Below, piece by piece: positions 53,501 to 62,441 of a DNA stretch of 64,000 nt. The position numbers were made by a program, and so were the translations under genes. The notes beneath the pieces were generated by a model that worked only from the letters and a program-made list of their open reading frames with translations, made no database searches and was not told where the DNA came from. The stretch spans positions 1,612,001-1,676,000 of the forward strand of contig JADLSH010000368.1 of assembly GCA_016169945.1 (NCBI GenBank), in the 5' to 3' direction. Origin of the DNA: Trachythela sp. YZ-2020 (Eukaryota; Cnidaria; Anthozoa; Malacalcyonacea; Clavulariidae). Every line of letters starts with the position of its first letter. The first letter of the stretch is position 1.

Positions 53501-56500
53501 AAATCTCTCAGGAGCAAGCAAATTAAACGACATCTCTCAATTCTATATATTTGCCACCAAATACAAGATTACCACATAGAATGAAAAGAACTGACATTAT
53601 TTTCTCACTCTCCAACGGGATTCTGAGGGTGTGTTTCCCCGGAACATTTTTTGACTTTCACCAGCCCCAGATTCCAGTAGACAGTGCATTTCCAGAAATC
53701 TGTCAGGAATTTCCCGAAAAATGGCTTAAAGGCAAGTGCAATATACATATAAGTGTCTGAAGTTACTCAGAATCGAATACTTCTTCCTTTCAGGTAAAGT
53801 GTGAAAAATAATTACGGAGAAGATTGAGTTACAAAATTGAATTGAAGCCATCGGAATTGAAGCCAAACTGCTTGTATAAATCCCTGTCTAACTACACTTA
53901 CCAGAAGCAGTGGGATCAGTGACATTAGTGAAGTTTCCCATACTGAGTTTTCTCTTGCATTCCGTGTCATTCACGCCACAGCTCATGGATTCAGGACAAA
54001 TATCCCCTTTTGTCCCGTTACAACTCTTATTGCCCAACACATCCTGGGGGTCACAACCGTCCCTACAACTAAATGTCAAAGGGCAGAATGTCTGATTTTC
54101 TGGGCAAGGTCGGGAGAACGGATCAACTGATTTATTTCCAGCTTTATACCAATCAAAAAGCGCTCTATAAGAACAGTCCTCTGTGGATGGAATACAATGC
54201 AAGTAGAGAGAACAGAATGTCTCATTGACACCACATTCATTTTCAAAAACATCATCAGGGTTTTTTCCATAAACTTGGCCAGGGTCGCAGCTGTGGTTCA
54301 TTGGAATACAGTGAAGTACTAACGGACAGAAATAGGTCCCGTTATAACACATTTCCATCTCTATAGGGTTGTTGTATTTTAACTCCGTGTAGTTGGTTGT
54401 GAAGTTGCCATCATCTGAAGCCAAGAGGTCGCAGATGGAATCTACGGTTTCGCTACCTGAGAAGAAGTATTGGTATTTCATGACATCCACGCAGGCTTCC
54501 TCTTTCTCTGTACAACAATGCTCGTCCATGTCAATACAACTGTGGAAAGAAAATAGAAACAGATTAATGATTTTAATTGATCACATTGGGGAAAGATGAT
54601 AGATAGCAAGAGGTGAGGACAGAGATACTAATCTAAGTTGAACTAAACTAACTTTATTTATACTGGATAGCTTTATCAGTTCCAAACTGTTCTCCCTAGA
54701 GGTCCAGTAAGAGCCATCTCTTATTGATCCAGTGTTACTACAGGAGGAAACCTAAACTAAACTAACTTTATTTATACTGGATAGCTCTATCAGTTCTGAA
54801 CTGTTCTCCCTAGAGGTCCAGTAAGGATCATCTCTTATTGATCCAGTGTTACTAGAGGAGGAAACCTAAACCAAACTAACTTTATTTATACTGGATAGCT
54901 CTATCAGTTCTAAACTGTTCTCCCTAGAGGTCCAGTAAGGGTCATCTCTTATTGATCCAGTGTTACTACACGAGGAAACCTAAACTGAACTAACTTTATT
55001 TATACTGGATAGCTCTATCAGTTCTAAACTGTTCTCCCTAGAGGTCCAGTAAGGGTCATCTCTTATTGATCCAGTGTTACTACAGGAGGAAACCTAAACT
55101 GAACTAACTTTATTTATACTGGATAGCTCTATCAGTTCTGAACTGTTCTCTCTAGAGGTCCAGTAAGGGTAATCTCTTATTGATCCAGTGTTACTCCAGG
55201 AGGAAACCTAAATTAACTTTATTTATACTGGATAACTCTATCAGTTCTAAACTGTTCTCTCTAGAGGTCCAGTAAGGGTGATCTCTTAGTGGTCCAGTGT
55301 TACTACAGGAGGAAACCTAACCTAAACTAAACTAAACTAATTCTATTTCAACTGGATAGCTCTATCAGTTCTAAACTGGTCTCCCTACAGGAACGGTAAG
55401 AGTCATCCTATATTGGTATAATTTCTAAATATATGTTTGTGCATACTTACTCTTTCTTCGTAGGGCAATATTTCGTATCATTCCACGCACACGAGATGTT
55501 ACCGCACGTGTAGTTCCCCACATCGACGCAGTATGTGGTACCATTGTCATAACAAGGAGTGGTCATGTTAATACAGGTTAGGATATCACCATCTGAACAG
55601 TTCTGGCTTACAGACACACAACCATCGCGGTCAGAACAATATTGCTAAACACAATGAAGAAAAAGATTTGAACGACTTCGATTTTGTGTTTTGATGTTAC
55701 GACTTTTACTCTATTTAACTCTTTCCAGTCAGAGGACTTATGTCTTAACAATACATACATACATACATAATAGCGAGCTTAACATCTACGACGACGCGGC
55801 AGTCGACAACGCCATATAAATATGTGAATATAAAGAGACCGTGATTGAACAACGTTCTTGTTTTAGCTCACAGCTTTTTATTCATGACTTTTAAAACGTT
55901 TCAACTGCAGTTATCGACTACAATGCAGGCTGTAAAAACAAACGCGAAATGCAGCTATTCATCCTTCTGACTTGCCGTCGTCCTGAGGACGTAAAAATGC
56001 TCTAGTTGGCGTCGTGAACAAGACAGAGACGACGTCGAGAATTCTCTTGGGACTACAAGTTTTTCCATTGCTTTATTACAAGCGAAAAACTTCATTGTTA
56101 GAAGGGCCGCGTCGTCGACGTTGGCGTTGTAGATCTTAAGCTCGCTAAAAGTCATTACGACGATGCATCCAGGCGTATTGAGATCAGAAACGCAATGTCA
56201 TCACGCCGACCTTGACAGTGAATGAACGACAAAGGACATTAAAGAAATTTCGATAATTATACCGTTTCAAATACGCATAAGATATGTAATCAATCTTTTC
56301 TGATCGAAATCTTTTCAATTTATAACAATGCGGCAAGTCTGTGATTGCGCTGTTCTCATAGTAACCAGTAAACAGTAGTAAATATCGAAAATAATTTTGT
56401 CTGGAGTAAAACGAAAAGTTCCCCCAAAAACGTTCGCTCAAACTTTAGCAGCGCCGTTAATAAGGTCGTAAGTTTAATCCTAGGGCAAGGGGAGAAATAT

Positions 56501-58377
56501 ACAGGGGGCAAGGGCAGGGTTTAACTGAAAACACTGAACTAGAAGGGAACTATCTCTAGACTGGGATGACCCGCGTAATTAAAACCGCTAATAACTTTCT
56601 ACAACAAGACCATTTCGCAACGGCTGGGTACACTATGACACAGACCTCGGGGATTATCTTAAAAGCGATTTTATACACGTGGCATTTTTAGCGAAATGCG
56701 AAAAATATTTTTAAATCTAGCAATATCGCCAAGTAAAGGCTCTTTTCCACTCATCGCAAAAACCAACTTGCAAGCTCGCTGCGAGTACTTTTATCCAATC
56801 AAAATGCTCGATAGTTAATTTTAATTAGATGCAAGCACTCGCAGCGGGCTTGCGAGTTGGTTTTGCGATGAGTGGAAAAGAGCCTTAAGATAGGCTAGAA
56901 CAATCCACCAGCAAACATTCAATATTCAAGTCAGGTGCAGCTGTTCCTACGCTAGATGAGCATGTTTTCCATGACATGGACAAATTCTATTTTCTCATGA
57001 GTCATGGGTACTTGTTACATTTGCTCAAACAAGTGATCTCACTAAGGAAAACTTTTCAAGGCAGACTTGTAATCGTCTGTTCTGCTCACTCGAGACACAC
57101 AGGTTCTAGTCAAACAGGTCTTAGAAATTTAGACAGACATTTTCGATAAATTACATAATATACGAGATAATATAATCTTTTAAATATGGTTTTCAATAAG
57201 GTCCTCTAAATAGATTCTAGATAGATTCCACCCGGACTATGGCTAAATATGTGCCTGCCAAACATCTAAATTCTAGGTCCTTAGGCTTAGAGCTACCTCA
57301 AACGTTGTATAGGACTTCAAAAGGATTAATACTTTTTCAGGTAGTTCAGACACAACCAACTACCTACACTGGACTCCCACGTTTGAGAAAACGTTTTCAA
57401 GTAGTTCAGACACAAACCACGGCAGCTTATTGTAGAACACTACCTACACTGGCCCTCCACGTTTGAGATATCGTTTTCAGGTAGTTCAGACACAAACCAC
57501 GGCAGCTTATTGACTATTGTAGAACACTACCTACACGCTGGACTCCCATGTTTGAGATGTATCATTCTTAGAACTAGAGATAATGGTCTCGAAATATCTA
57601 TATACGTCATTTGTGCTAGATTTTCATTAGCCTAAATATTCTGAGATCAAGAATGCGCGCTTTGTTTGTACTTCATCTTCTGACGAAATGCCTTCGCTAT
57701 GTTTTTCTACGACTATGTTTTTCCTCACAACTCGTGAGGACATATCGTTAAAAGAGAGTTGCTTTCATTTTACGGAATACAAAGAAATCGTCATCTGGTT
57801 CCATTTGTTCTGTTCTCAACGGAGCTTAGCGAAATCCTGGCTCGTCGTTTTATGCGTTTCACGCGTTTTAAGAAATGTAAAGTATAAGCAGTGGCGTGGC
57901 AAGACGGACGGTTGTACGAAATAAGGTAAAAAAAATGCACAACCGGCGAGCCTGAAGCACATATGCAACACTACTAGTTGTCCATCACTTTTTCTTTTGT
58001 AAGCCTTTTTGCTTTTCTCAAAAAGTGCATTTTCCTTCTTGTGAAGCTTTTTTTAAGTTTTTATAAAATTTACACCTAAGAATTTCTTTTTAACTTAATT
58101 CAAGTTTTGAAATATTATTTGCTCCGTATACAATTACAAGCGTCAGTGCGGCATTGGTTTTGTTCCTTTTGATATATACACAATGTGAAAGTAAACGACA
58201 AACTATTAGAGATGAGTGGATTGTAGTTGGCTCTGCAAGAAATAGCTAGAGTATGAACAAAAGTACATTCCTGGATGAGCAAATTGCTGCCGACGGCTCT
58301 GTGGTTGTTTGAAATTTTAAAATTTACCGACCGCTTTGCGCTTTGATTTCAAACACCGACCACTATCAATCTTATAT

Positions 58378-58427
<50 letters not shown>

Positions 58428-59182
58428 GGTGCATATTTCAATTTTATTCGGTCCCTTGTGATCAAGGCTAAACACTTTCATATAGAAATGTGCTTGTTCC
58501 ATCGCAAAACCTATCGTAACACCGAGCCAACGCCAACGACAACGACGCCATTACATGTGGGCGGTGTTTAGTCCTGTTTGAAGTTTCGTGCAATATCGCA
58601 AAACTTTAAATGTGACTGAAAATCCTATATATTTTAAGCGAAAGCTTTCGTTAGGGTACAATTAACAAACAATCTGCTTATACACAACTGCAAACAGGAT
58701 AAATATATAGAATTGAAGAACTTTGTTTGCTCAAAACATAAGCGAAATGTTGTATCTTGGTTAACAAGACACATCCCTAGTCTACGTAGGCCTTTTAGTT
58801 AATAAAAAAAGACATTTATACTCATAAGCCCAACACTATCCAACCCTGCACAGTTTGATATAGCAATTTGCGAGTTCAAACGACATTGAAATACACTAAA
58901 AATGCATGTATTCCTTGCCAATATCTGGCTGTACGTTGCCACCTGGTGGTTTACGTATTTATGAGCAATGAACTATACGGCAAAAAAAACATTGGAAAAC
59001 CTTTTGTTTAACATACCTCTCCACTCGGGCAAGCGACAGCTAGTAACGGGAACAGGCTGACAACACAGACGACATACACTAGAGAAGTGAAATAGACAAA
59101 TTAGAAACGATATCCTGAAGTCGGATAAGTTTTTTACAAATAAAAAACCCGAACAAAACTCACCCAAAATACGCCTGTCCAT
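35579..59182 (-). CDS. Giant single-pass REJ/IPT/GPS-type surface protein
   Basis: About 2950 residues; exons in gene order: 59164-59182, 59017-59078, 55451-55644, 53902-54539, 51655-53308, 51190-51412, 50067-50250, 49062-49276, 48348-48531, 47289-48008, 46276-46768, 45154-45950, 44151-44528, 43255-43400, 42783-42891, 41537-41771, 40518-40723, 39929-40156, 39463-39675, 39011-39193, 38779-38879, 37783-38379, 37271-37452, 37168-37234, 36863-37061, 35924-36532, 35579-35595 (or terminal exon to a stop at 35916). Order: signal peptide (1-27), Cys-rich repeats (28-304), nine four-Cys modules (about 330-830), GCDG/CGGD Cys motifs and IPT/TIG (about 1340-1700), REJ-like region (about 1795-2590) with furin-like KRRRRAV near 2453, GPS-like motif (about 2680-2730), membrane-proximal domain, one helix (about 2879-2902), short tail. 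Architecture resembles sea-urchin REJ and polycystin-1 ectodomains, without a channel. Exact ligand or role unknown. Confidence 0.82.
35650..35868. mobile_element. MITE (GCAGCAGATGG family)
   Basis: Left end TTTCACTAAGTGCTTATCGT + GCAGCAGATGGTGGTCAAC; right end GTTGACCACCATCTGCTGTC. A near-complete ~215-bp copy with both terminal repeats. Lies between the two possible terminal exons of the REJ-like gene. Confidence 0.8.
36650..36828. mobile_element. MITE (GCAGCAGATGG family)
   Basis: TATCGTGCAGCA on the left and GACCACCATCTGTTG...GTTTACTGAAACCCATC on the right, with the shared interior TCTTGTATTTGATGGCAGAT and TCAACATTTCTGAAATTGAC. In the intron just before the last large exon of the REJ-like gene. 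Confidence 0.7.
37545..37770 (+). repeat. CAT/CAC-type microsatellite
   Basis: Imperfect trinucleotide run (ATCACCATCATCACC, CCCATTACCATCATC repeated) adjoining exon 22 of the REJ-like gene on its 3' side. The open frames through it are repeat artefacts. The 12-bp CCCATTACCATC variant repeats five times in the first half. Confidence 0.92.
38440..38640. mobile_element. hAT-like MITE with GGGGCGGATCCAG-type ends
   Basis: Left TAGGAGGATCGATCTACTGG, right GAGTCTGGATCCGCCCCTG, with C-runs and GGAAGGGTGCACCCC inside. Same family as the block nested at 14434-14566. In an intron of the REJ-like gene. Confidence 0.65.
40824..41530 (+). mobile_element. tRNA-derived SINE with ~113-bp tandem tail (5 units)
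   Basis: Head: GTGGTTAGTGCATG and B-box-like GGTTCGATTCCTGC; body: CACCTCAGTCGCATGTGAGA, CTCTACCAAACACCACAGG, GGGTACTCCGGTTTCTTCC. The 3' part TTCCTCCTGTAGTAACACTG + GATCAATAAG, ACTGGGCCTCTAGG, AACAGTTTAGAACTGATAGA, AATAAAGTTAGTTTAG then repeats about five times. The best complete example in the window. Confidence 0.85.
42198..42486. mobile_element. MITE with ~125-bp terminal inverted repeats and TA target site
   Basis: TA|GTGCATAACATAATAATTAG on the left and the exact complement CTAATTATTATGTTATGCAC|TA on the right. The arms (ACATTCAGTAAT, AGTTCAGTGGGCACTCATTA, AGGCTTAGTGTCCAG) pair almost perfectly over about 125 bp. Mariner-type TA duplication inferred. In an intron of the REJ-like gene. 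Confidence 0.85.
42945..43130. mobile_element. MITE (GCAGCAGATGG family)
   Basis: Right end GGTTGACCACCATTTGCCGC + ACGATAGTGCTTAGTGAAAC; interior TCAACTTCAGAAATGTTGAC and GAACTGCATCTCATATTCTA. Just downstream (about 43140-43172) is TATTGACATGTGATCT, also found after the copy at 51475, so the element may extend further. Confidence 0.7.
43850..44040 (-). repeat. Tandem ~77-bp units of the TTCAGACACAAAC family
   Basis: Three units of GGTCCAGTGTAGGTAGTATT, CTACAATAAGCTGC, GGATTGTGTCTGGTCTG and AAAAAGATATCTCAAACG. The reverse complement matches the single copy at 30145 and the array at 57320-57545. Confidence 0.85.
44600..45090 (-). mobile_element. SINE with tandem tail, reverse orientation
   Basis: Tail units (CTATTAGTTCTAAACTGTTC, TAGAGGTCCAGTA, ACTACAGGAGGAAACC) precede the body (TTTGGTAGAGTAAAACTGG, CTCACATGCGACTGAGGTGA) and the head with ATATTGCAGGAATGAAACTC. 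In an intron of the REJ-like gene. Confidence 0.8.
46795..47252 (-). mobile_element. SINE with tandem tail, reverse orientation
   Basis: Same order as the copy at 44600: tail units, TGTTTGGTAGAGTCAAACTG, GACTGAGGCGAAATTATAAT, then the head with B-box complement GGAATCAAACC and CACTAACCACTGTGCCA. Confidence 0.8.
48583..48972 (+). repeat. Telomere-like 12-bp repeat (CTAATCCTAACT)
   Basis: About 30 near-perfect copies of CTAATCCTAACT with variants (CCCTAATC, ACTAATC, TTTAATC). The minus strand reads AGTTAGGATTAG. Unrelated to the REJ-like coding sequence it sits in (intron 8). Open frame on the minus strand (LGLELGLE repeats) is an artefact of 12 being divisible by three. Confidence 0.93.
49335..49990 (+). 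mobile_element. SINE interrupted by a nested MITE
   Basis: Head (GGTGGTACACAGTGGTTAGT, ATGCAGCTATCCGATTGTAA) at 49342-49411 and body/tail (CACCTCAGTCGCATGTTAGC, TTTCCTCCTGTAGTAACACT repeated) from about 49660 flank the MITE at 49412-49657. The join is exact relative to intact copies. Confidence 0.8.
49412..49657. mobile_element. Palindromic MITE with TCGCGA-rich arms
   Basis: Ends AGGGCCATTTATACGGGAGA and TCTCCCGTATAAATGGCCCT. Inner arms carry AAGTCGCGACTT twice and ATATAAGACGCG / CGCGTCTTATAT pairs. Flanking TA/TAA. Inserted in a SINE. Confidence 0.88.
50345..50535. mobile_element. MITE related to 14390-14725
   Basis: AAAGATAGTTCGTCTGATAA, a duplicated 35-bp block (GCATATTGAGCGGCAAACAG), GTCAAGACGAACTATCTGCG, TTTTGACGGATGATCTGTTC, GTATAAATACGG. 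No coding capacity. Confidence 0.65.
50600..50800 (+). mobile_element. Second tRNA-derived SINE family
   Basis: A tRNA-like head GGTGGCGCAGTCGCCAGAGC (A box) and GTGGGTTCGATTCTCGCTGG (B box), then ACTTATGTGAAAAGAGTAAG and CACTCCGGTTTCCTCCCGCA. It differs from the other family in head and tail but shares the CTCCGGTTTCCTCC core. Confidence 0.8.
50925..51170. mobile_element. MITE of GCAGCAGATGG family split by another palindromic element
   Basis: TTGACCGCCATCTGCTGCAC and TGCTTACTGAAACCCACC are two halves of one terminal repeat. Between them (about 50950-51145) is an inverted-repeat element with CACACGATCCGATTTGTCGG and ATCGGATCAGACAAATTGGA ends. Confidence 0.7.
51475..51635. mobile_element. 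MITE (GCAGCAGATGG family), 15-20 bp from a splice donor
   Basis: GGGGCAGCAGATGATAGACA, TCAGAAATGTTGACACTTAT, CATCTCTCAAATGGATTAAC, GTTGACTGCCATCTGCTGCG, AGTGCTTAATGAAACTCA. Ends just before the donor of the largest exon of the REJ-like gene (51654). Confidence 0.75.
51690..53210 (-). other. Array of nine four-cysteine, N-glycosylated modules in the REJ-like protein
   Basis: One 1654-bp exon encodes nine consecutive ~46-55-residue modules. Each has S-C-x(5)-LC near its start, a central helical or NxS/T-rich part, then C-(x9-11)-C followed by an N-glycosylation site (typically CNITV..., ECNLTMEH, ACNISFH). Modules 1-3 are nearly identical at DNA level with a 159-bp period (about 52740-53200). 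Modules 4-5 closely resemble 8-9, a separate older duplication. I do not recognise the module as a named domain. Confidence 0.85.
53405..53620. mobile_element. MITE (GCAGCAGATGG family), diverged
   Basis: GTGGGAGTCTCAGAAAGCGT, GGGCAGTGAATTGCGGGTCA, CATCTCTCAATTCTATATAT, TTGCCACCAAATACAAGATT, ACATTATTTTCTCACTC. Right terminal repeat lost. Confidence 0.65.
54640..55420 (-). mobile_element. SINE tail array, seven ~113-bp units, reverse orientation
   Basis: Tandem units of ACTGGATAGCTCTATCAGTT, CTAAACTGTTCTCCCTAGAG, GTCCAGTAAGGGTCATCTCT and TATTGATCCAGTGTTACTAC + AGGAGGAAACC. No SINE head is attached here, so the tail has expanded as satellite-like DNA. Confidence 0.88.
56736..56886. mobile_element. 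MITE with TA target site
   Basis: TA|AAGGCTCTTTTCCACTCATC and the inverse GATGAGTGGAAAAGAGCCTT|A with further pairing of ACCAACTTGCAAGC / GCTTGCGAGTTGGT. About 151 bp, in the largest intron of the REJ-like gene. Confidence 0.8.
57320..57545 (+). repeat. Tandem ~77-88-bp units of the TTCAGACACAAAC family
   Basis: Three units of CAGGTAGTTCAGACACAA, CCACGGCAGCTTATTGTAGA, ACACTACCTACACTGG and CACGTTTGAGATATCGTTTT. The last unit has a small internal insertion (GACTATTG). Confidence 0.85.
58381..58425 (+). repeat. (GT)n microsatellite
   Basis: About 22 perfect GT dinucleotides in intron 2 of the REJ-like gene, ending in GTGGGGGTGCAT. Confidence 0.98.
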
Positions 59183-59924
59183 TTTCAAAGTCAGAGCTTT
59201 AGCGCAGCTGAAGACAAACTGTCAAAAACACACTGAATTAGGTCTAACCAATACTTCTTTTGAGGCCTAACGGAGACTTCTTTACAAGGACGTCTAGTTA
59301 CAAAGTGTGTTCACCGCTTTGGGTTATACGAGTCAAACCGAAAATATTTTCGTTCCCTACGGATTAAACATTGAACACAACGCTAATATATCTGCATGGT
59401 AACGAAACAGCAAATATAATTCATTAGGCGCACAGCCAATGAGGGACACGATCTTTTTTTATATCGCTTTCACGTCGGAATCATTTGGGAGTAATTATTC
59501 TGGAATGGGACAAGGTGTTTCCGATTTAATTTGTACTTTTGCCACGCATCGTTTCCCGCGAAGAAGAGAACAGCCACTGCCGCATGGGATCAGAATTTGT
59601 TTCGCTCAAATTGGGGGAATTTAGCGTTTTTTGAAGCACGTAGTGCGATATGGGGGTGATATTAAAGTTATTTAGAATAACAATACATTGTAGTTTGTTT
59701 TCATTAATGAAAAATTGGTAATATACAATGCAGTATGCAAAGCTGCAAACAGATTTTTATAACTCCATATCCATGACAACGCAAATATTTCTATTTTATA
59801 ATTAAGAATCATTTGCATATTAACTATCAACTCTCTAATCTCAAAAGAAGTCTTGAAGCAACGTTTTTAATAGGAACATTATTTATTGTAAATGCAAAAT
59901 GCGAAGAAGTAAAATGGTCTAACC

Positions 59925-60185
59925 AGGCCTGGGGCATAGAATAGGAAATGACTAGAAGGGCCACTTGAGGCCGAACCTTTGAAGTTTTTGACGCTGCGCA
60001 TGTCGCATTACGCATGTTCATTACCATTATTCTAGCCAGTCAATTGCATTTTCTGACCAATAAACACGCTGAACTGGCTGGTCCGCCATTATTCTGGCCA
60101 GATAACTGCATAAAAATAGGGTGTCACGTTGCACTGCTGAGTGGCCTTTCTGGTCATTTCCTATTCTGTGCCTGGGGTCTAACCA
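59925..60185. mobile_element. Palindromic MITE
   Basis: AACCAGGCCTGGGGCATAGA, ATAGGAAATGACTAGAAGGG + CCACT pairs with AGTGGCC + TTTCTGGTCATTTCCTATTC and TGTGCCTGGGGTCTAACC. An internal CTGGCTGG/CCAGTCAG pair adds secondary structure. Confidence 0.7.
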
Positions 60186-60194
60186 ATACTCAAT

Positions 60195-60398
60195 AGTTGT
60201 GTTTCACTAAGCACTATCGTGCAGCAGATGGTGGTCAACAGGTTGTCATCAGAATGACAAATTAATGTTAATTATTGTGTTTTGTGGATAATATATACAC
60301 TTGAGAGATATTTAACATAATTTTCTTGCTATTTTCAGTGTCAACAATCCCTCAAGTTGCCCACAATCTGCTGCACGACAGTGCTTAATAAGTTCATG
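60195..60398. mobile_element. MITE (GCAGCAGATGG family), near-complete
   Basis: TTTCACTAAGCACTATCGTG + CAGCAGATGGTGGTCAAC on the left; CAAGTTGCCCACAATCTGCT + GCACGACAGTGCTTAATAAG on the right. About 200 bp. The interior is AT-rich and shares TTGAGAGAT and TCAACA with other copies. Confidence 0.8.
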
Positions 60399-60558
60399 AT
60401 AATAATAACATCCACTATACGCGCTTTTAACGCGTCAATTTTTCCGTTATGACGTCACACTCAGTTTCAATTTTAAAACATGTTAGTCTGTTATAAAAAC
60501 AATGGAACATTCTGATCACTTCAAGTGTCTGAATGACACTATTTTTATGCTAAAGTAC

Positions 60559-60709
60559 AGGTACGTTTTCACGCTACAATTTGTCGGGCCGATTTTAGGT
60601 TTTCCTGAATGTTAATGATGTCGCCAGATGACGTTTGCCACGTATTTTTCAAATATCATTAACGTGCATCTGAAATCTGCCCGACAAATCGCAACGTGTA
60701 AACGTACCT
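60559..60709. mobile_element. MITE with GTACGTTT ends
   Basis: AGGTACGTTTTCACGCTACA + ATTTGTCGGGC pairs with GCCCGACAAATCGCAACGTG + TAAACGTACCT; ATTAATGATGTC / GATATCATTAACG also pair. Similar in style to the insert at 50950-51145. Confidence 0.8.
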
Positions 60710-61019
60710 TAAGTGTATACAAATGGCCATTGGTATCAGGGAGAGACCATTAATTGAGCCTGGTTACCATGTGGTCGTAACTGTCATGAACAAGTCATGC
60801 TAGACGATGGGAAATAATCTGGATCTATCTCGTGTTTTGTGTCCTCAGCTCGGTGCAAATTAGTCTTCAATGACTGCAGAGGTATTAGGTATATCGGCAT
60901 TCTATTACATCGGTCACATGGACGTGTTCACGGCCGTTACGACTAAATGGAAGCCACGCTTTAGGACAGTGAAGCAGCGGGTGTTTCAGCTCGCATGAAT
61001 CTTCTTTTGGCCGTCTGTT

Positions 61020-61430
61020 TGTGTAGGATATCTTTTCTAATGTACCGTCCCTTCGAGTTCTGTAGGACTGATCCCCCCCCATCCCAACACTTTTCTAATG
61101 TACCGTCCCTTCGAGTTCTGTAGGACTGACCCCCACCCCATCCCCCCATCCCAACACTTTTCTAATGTACCGTCCCTTCGAGTTCTGTAGGACTGATCCC
61201 CCCCCATCCCAACACTTTTCTAATGTACCGTCCCTTCGAGTTCTGTAGGACTGACCCCCCCCATCCCAACACTTTTCTAATGTACCGTCCCTTCGAGTTC
61301 TGTAGGACTGACCACCCCCCATCCCAACACTTTTCTAATGTACCGTCCCTTCGAGTTCTGTAGGACTGACCACCCCCCATCCCAACACTTTTCTAATGTA
61401 CCGTCCCTTCGAGTTCTGTAGGACTGACGT
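61020..61430 (-). repeat. Tandem repeat, ~58-bp unit, seven copies
   Basis: Unit CTTTTCTAATGTACCGTCCC + TTCGAGTTCTGTAGGACTGA followed by a variable C-run and ATCCCAACA. The C-run changes length between copies (4 to 9 C), so reading frames through it vary. Open frames here are repeat artefacts. Confidence 0.93.
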
Positions 61431-61505
61431 AACTGTGACCCGCCAATGCTGCGACCACGCGCGATATCCACGCGTCCGAGTTGGAGCCTGGGGACGAGGC
61501 TGACG
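61431..61505. repeat. Dispersed GC-rich block shared with 42640-42725
   Basis: TGACCCGCCAATGCTGCGAC, CACGCGCGATATCCACGCGT and CCGAGTTGGAGCCTGGGGAC + GAGG also occur, with few changes, at about 42655-42720. Likely part of a larger dispersed repeat. Confidence 0.7.
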
Positions 61506-62441
61506 TAACTGTAGGCTAATCATAAACAAACACGCCGTTTCTAGAGTTAATAAAGCTTAGATTTTATTATGAGCAAATGCGTATTTTTCACACCCAAAAT
61601 ACAACACTATTAATATAAATTATTAAAATAACTTATTCTACATATTAAAGGACTAAGTAATTTGAAATATTTCACTATTACAAGCAGCGTTTTTCATAAG
61701 TTCAAGTGTCCATTCGTTCATACGGTATCTATGCGCCATTAGAATTAATATTACACTACCAGCTCATCAATATATTTCAGGTTTCGCCGCGTGGAAGCAA
61801 ATTTCGGTCAACAACGGGATCCAAGCCTTGGCACTCTGACTAGGTGACATCATCAATCTTACTAGGCATACAACAAATGAAGATAAAAATCTTGAAATAT
61901 GGTTCTTTATTGTAGAGTAGTTGCAAAAGTTCGCATTTCAGAGTTGAAATCTTGACTGAACGTAGAAATGGTTTAATACAGAACAGTACAATGTGTCATA
62001 TATCCGAATTACGTTCCGAGCCAAGAGCCCTTTAGAAATGTATGAAGACTTCCAAACCAGAGACGAAAGATCTTTGCTGGATATTCCAGAAGAAGCTTTT
62101 CTCGCATAGAGACGTCCTTCGTGTTCTACTATGCAAACCAAACATTGCAGTAGTGTAGAATTCAGTATACCCTGAGAATTTGTTAGAAAACAACTGGTAC
62201 ATTTCCGAACCATCCTCAGAGATGTGAAAAACTATTTCTCATTTATATGAAATAGTTTTACAACTTTTAAAAAACCCTCTCTAAAACAACGCAACTCTCA
62301 TATCGTTTTTCTCCGTGTATCATGCAAATCTATAATGGACATTTACATTTTCATTAAACATAAGCTCGCAAAGCATTATGACAGAGACATTTTATAGTAA
62401 ATATTCACATTTTTCACAGTATACTTGCGGTTAGACACCCA

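Larger units (their letters stand above)
59183..62441. other. Intergenic region between REJ-like gene start and DNAJA2-like 3' end
   Basis: 3.3 kb. The 59183-59400 stretch is the putative promoter of the REJ-like gene. The rest holds MITEs (59925-60185, 60195-60400, 60559-60709), a 58-bp tandem repeat (about 61040-61430) with a dispersed GC-rich block after it, then AT-rich sequence with TTTATT at about 61905, a candidate poly(A) signal for the minus-strand DNAJA2-like gene. No exon found. Confidence 0.4.

Noticed and set aside
55955..56441. Short minus-strand frames of 66 and 85 codons
   Set aside because: No homology, no splice-site logic and no link to the REJ-like reading frame; they lie in its large intron 2.
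61095..61529. Several short minus-strand frames with SYRTRRDGTLEKCW repeats
   Set aside because: Translations of the 58-bp tandem repeat; the C-run changes frame between copies.
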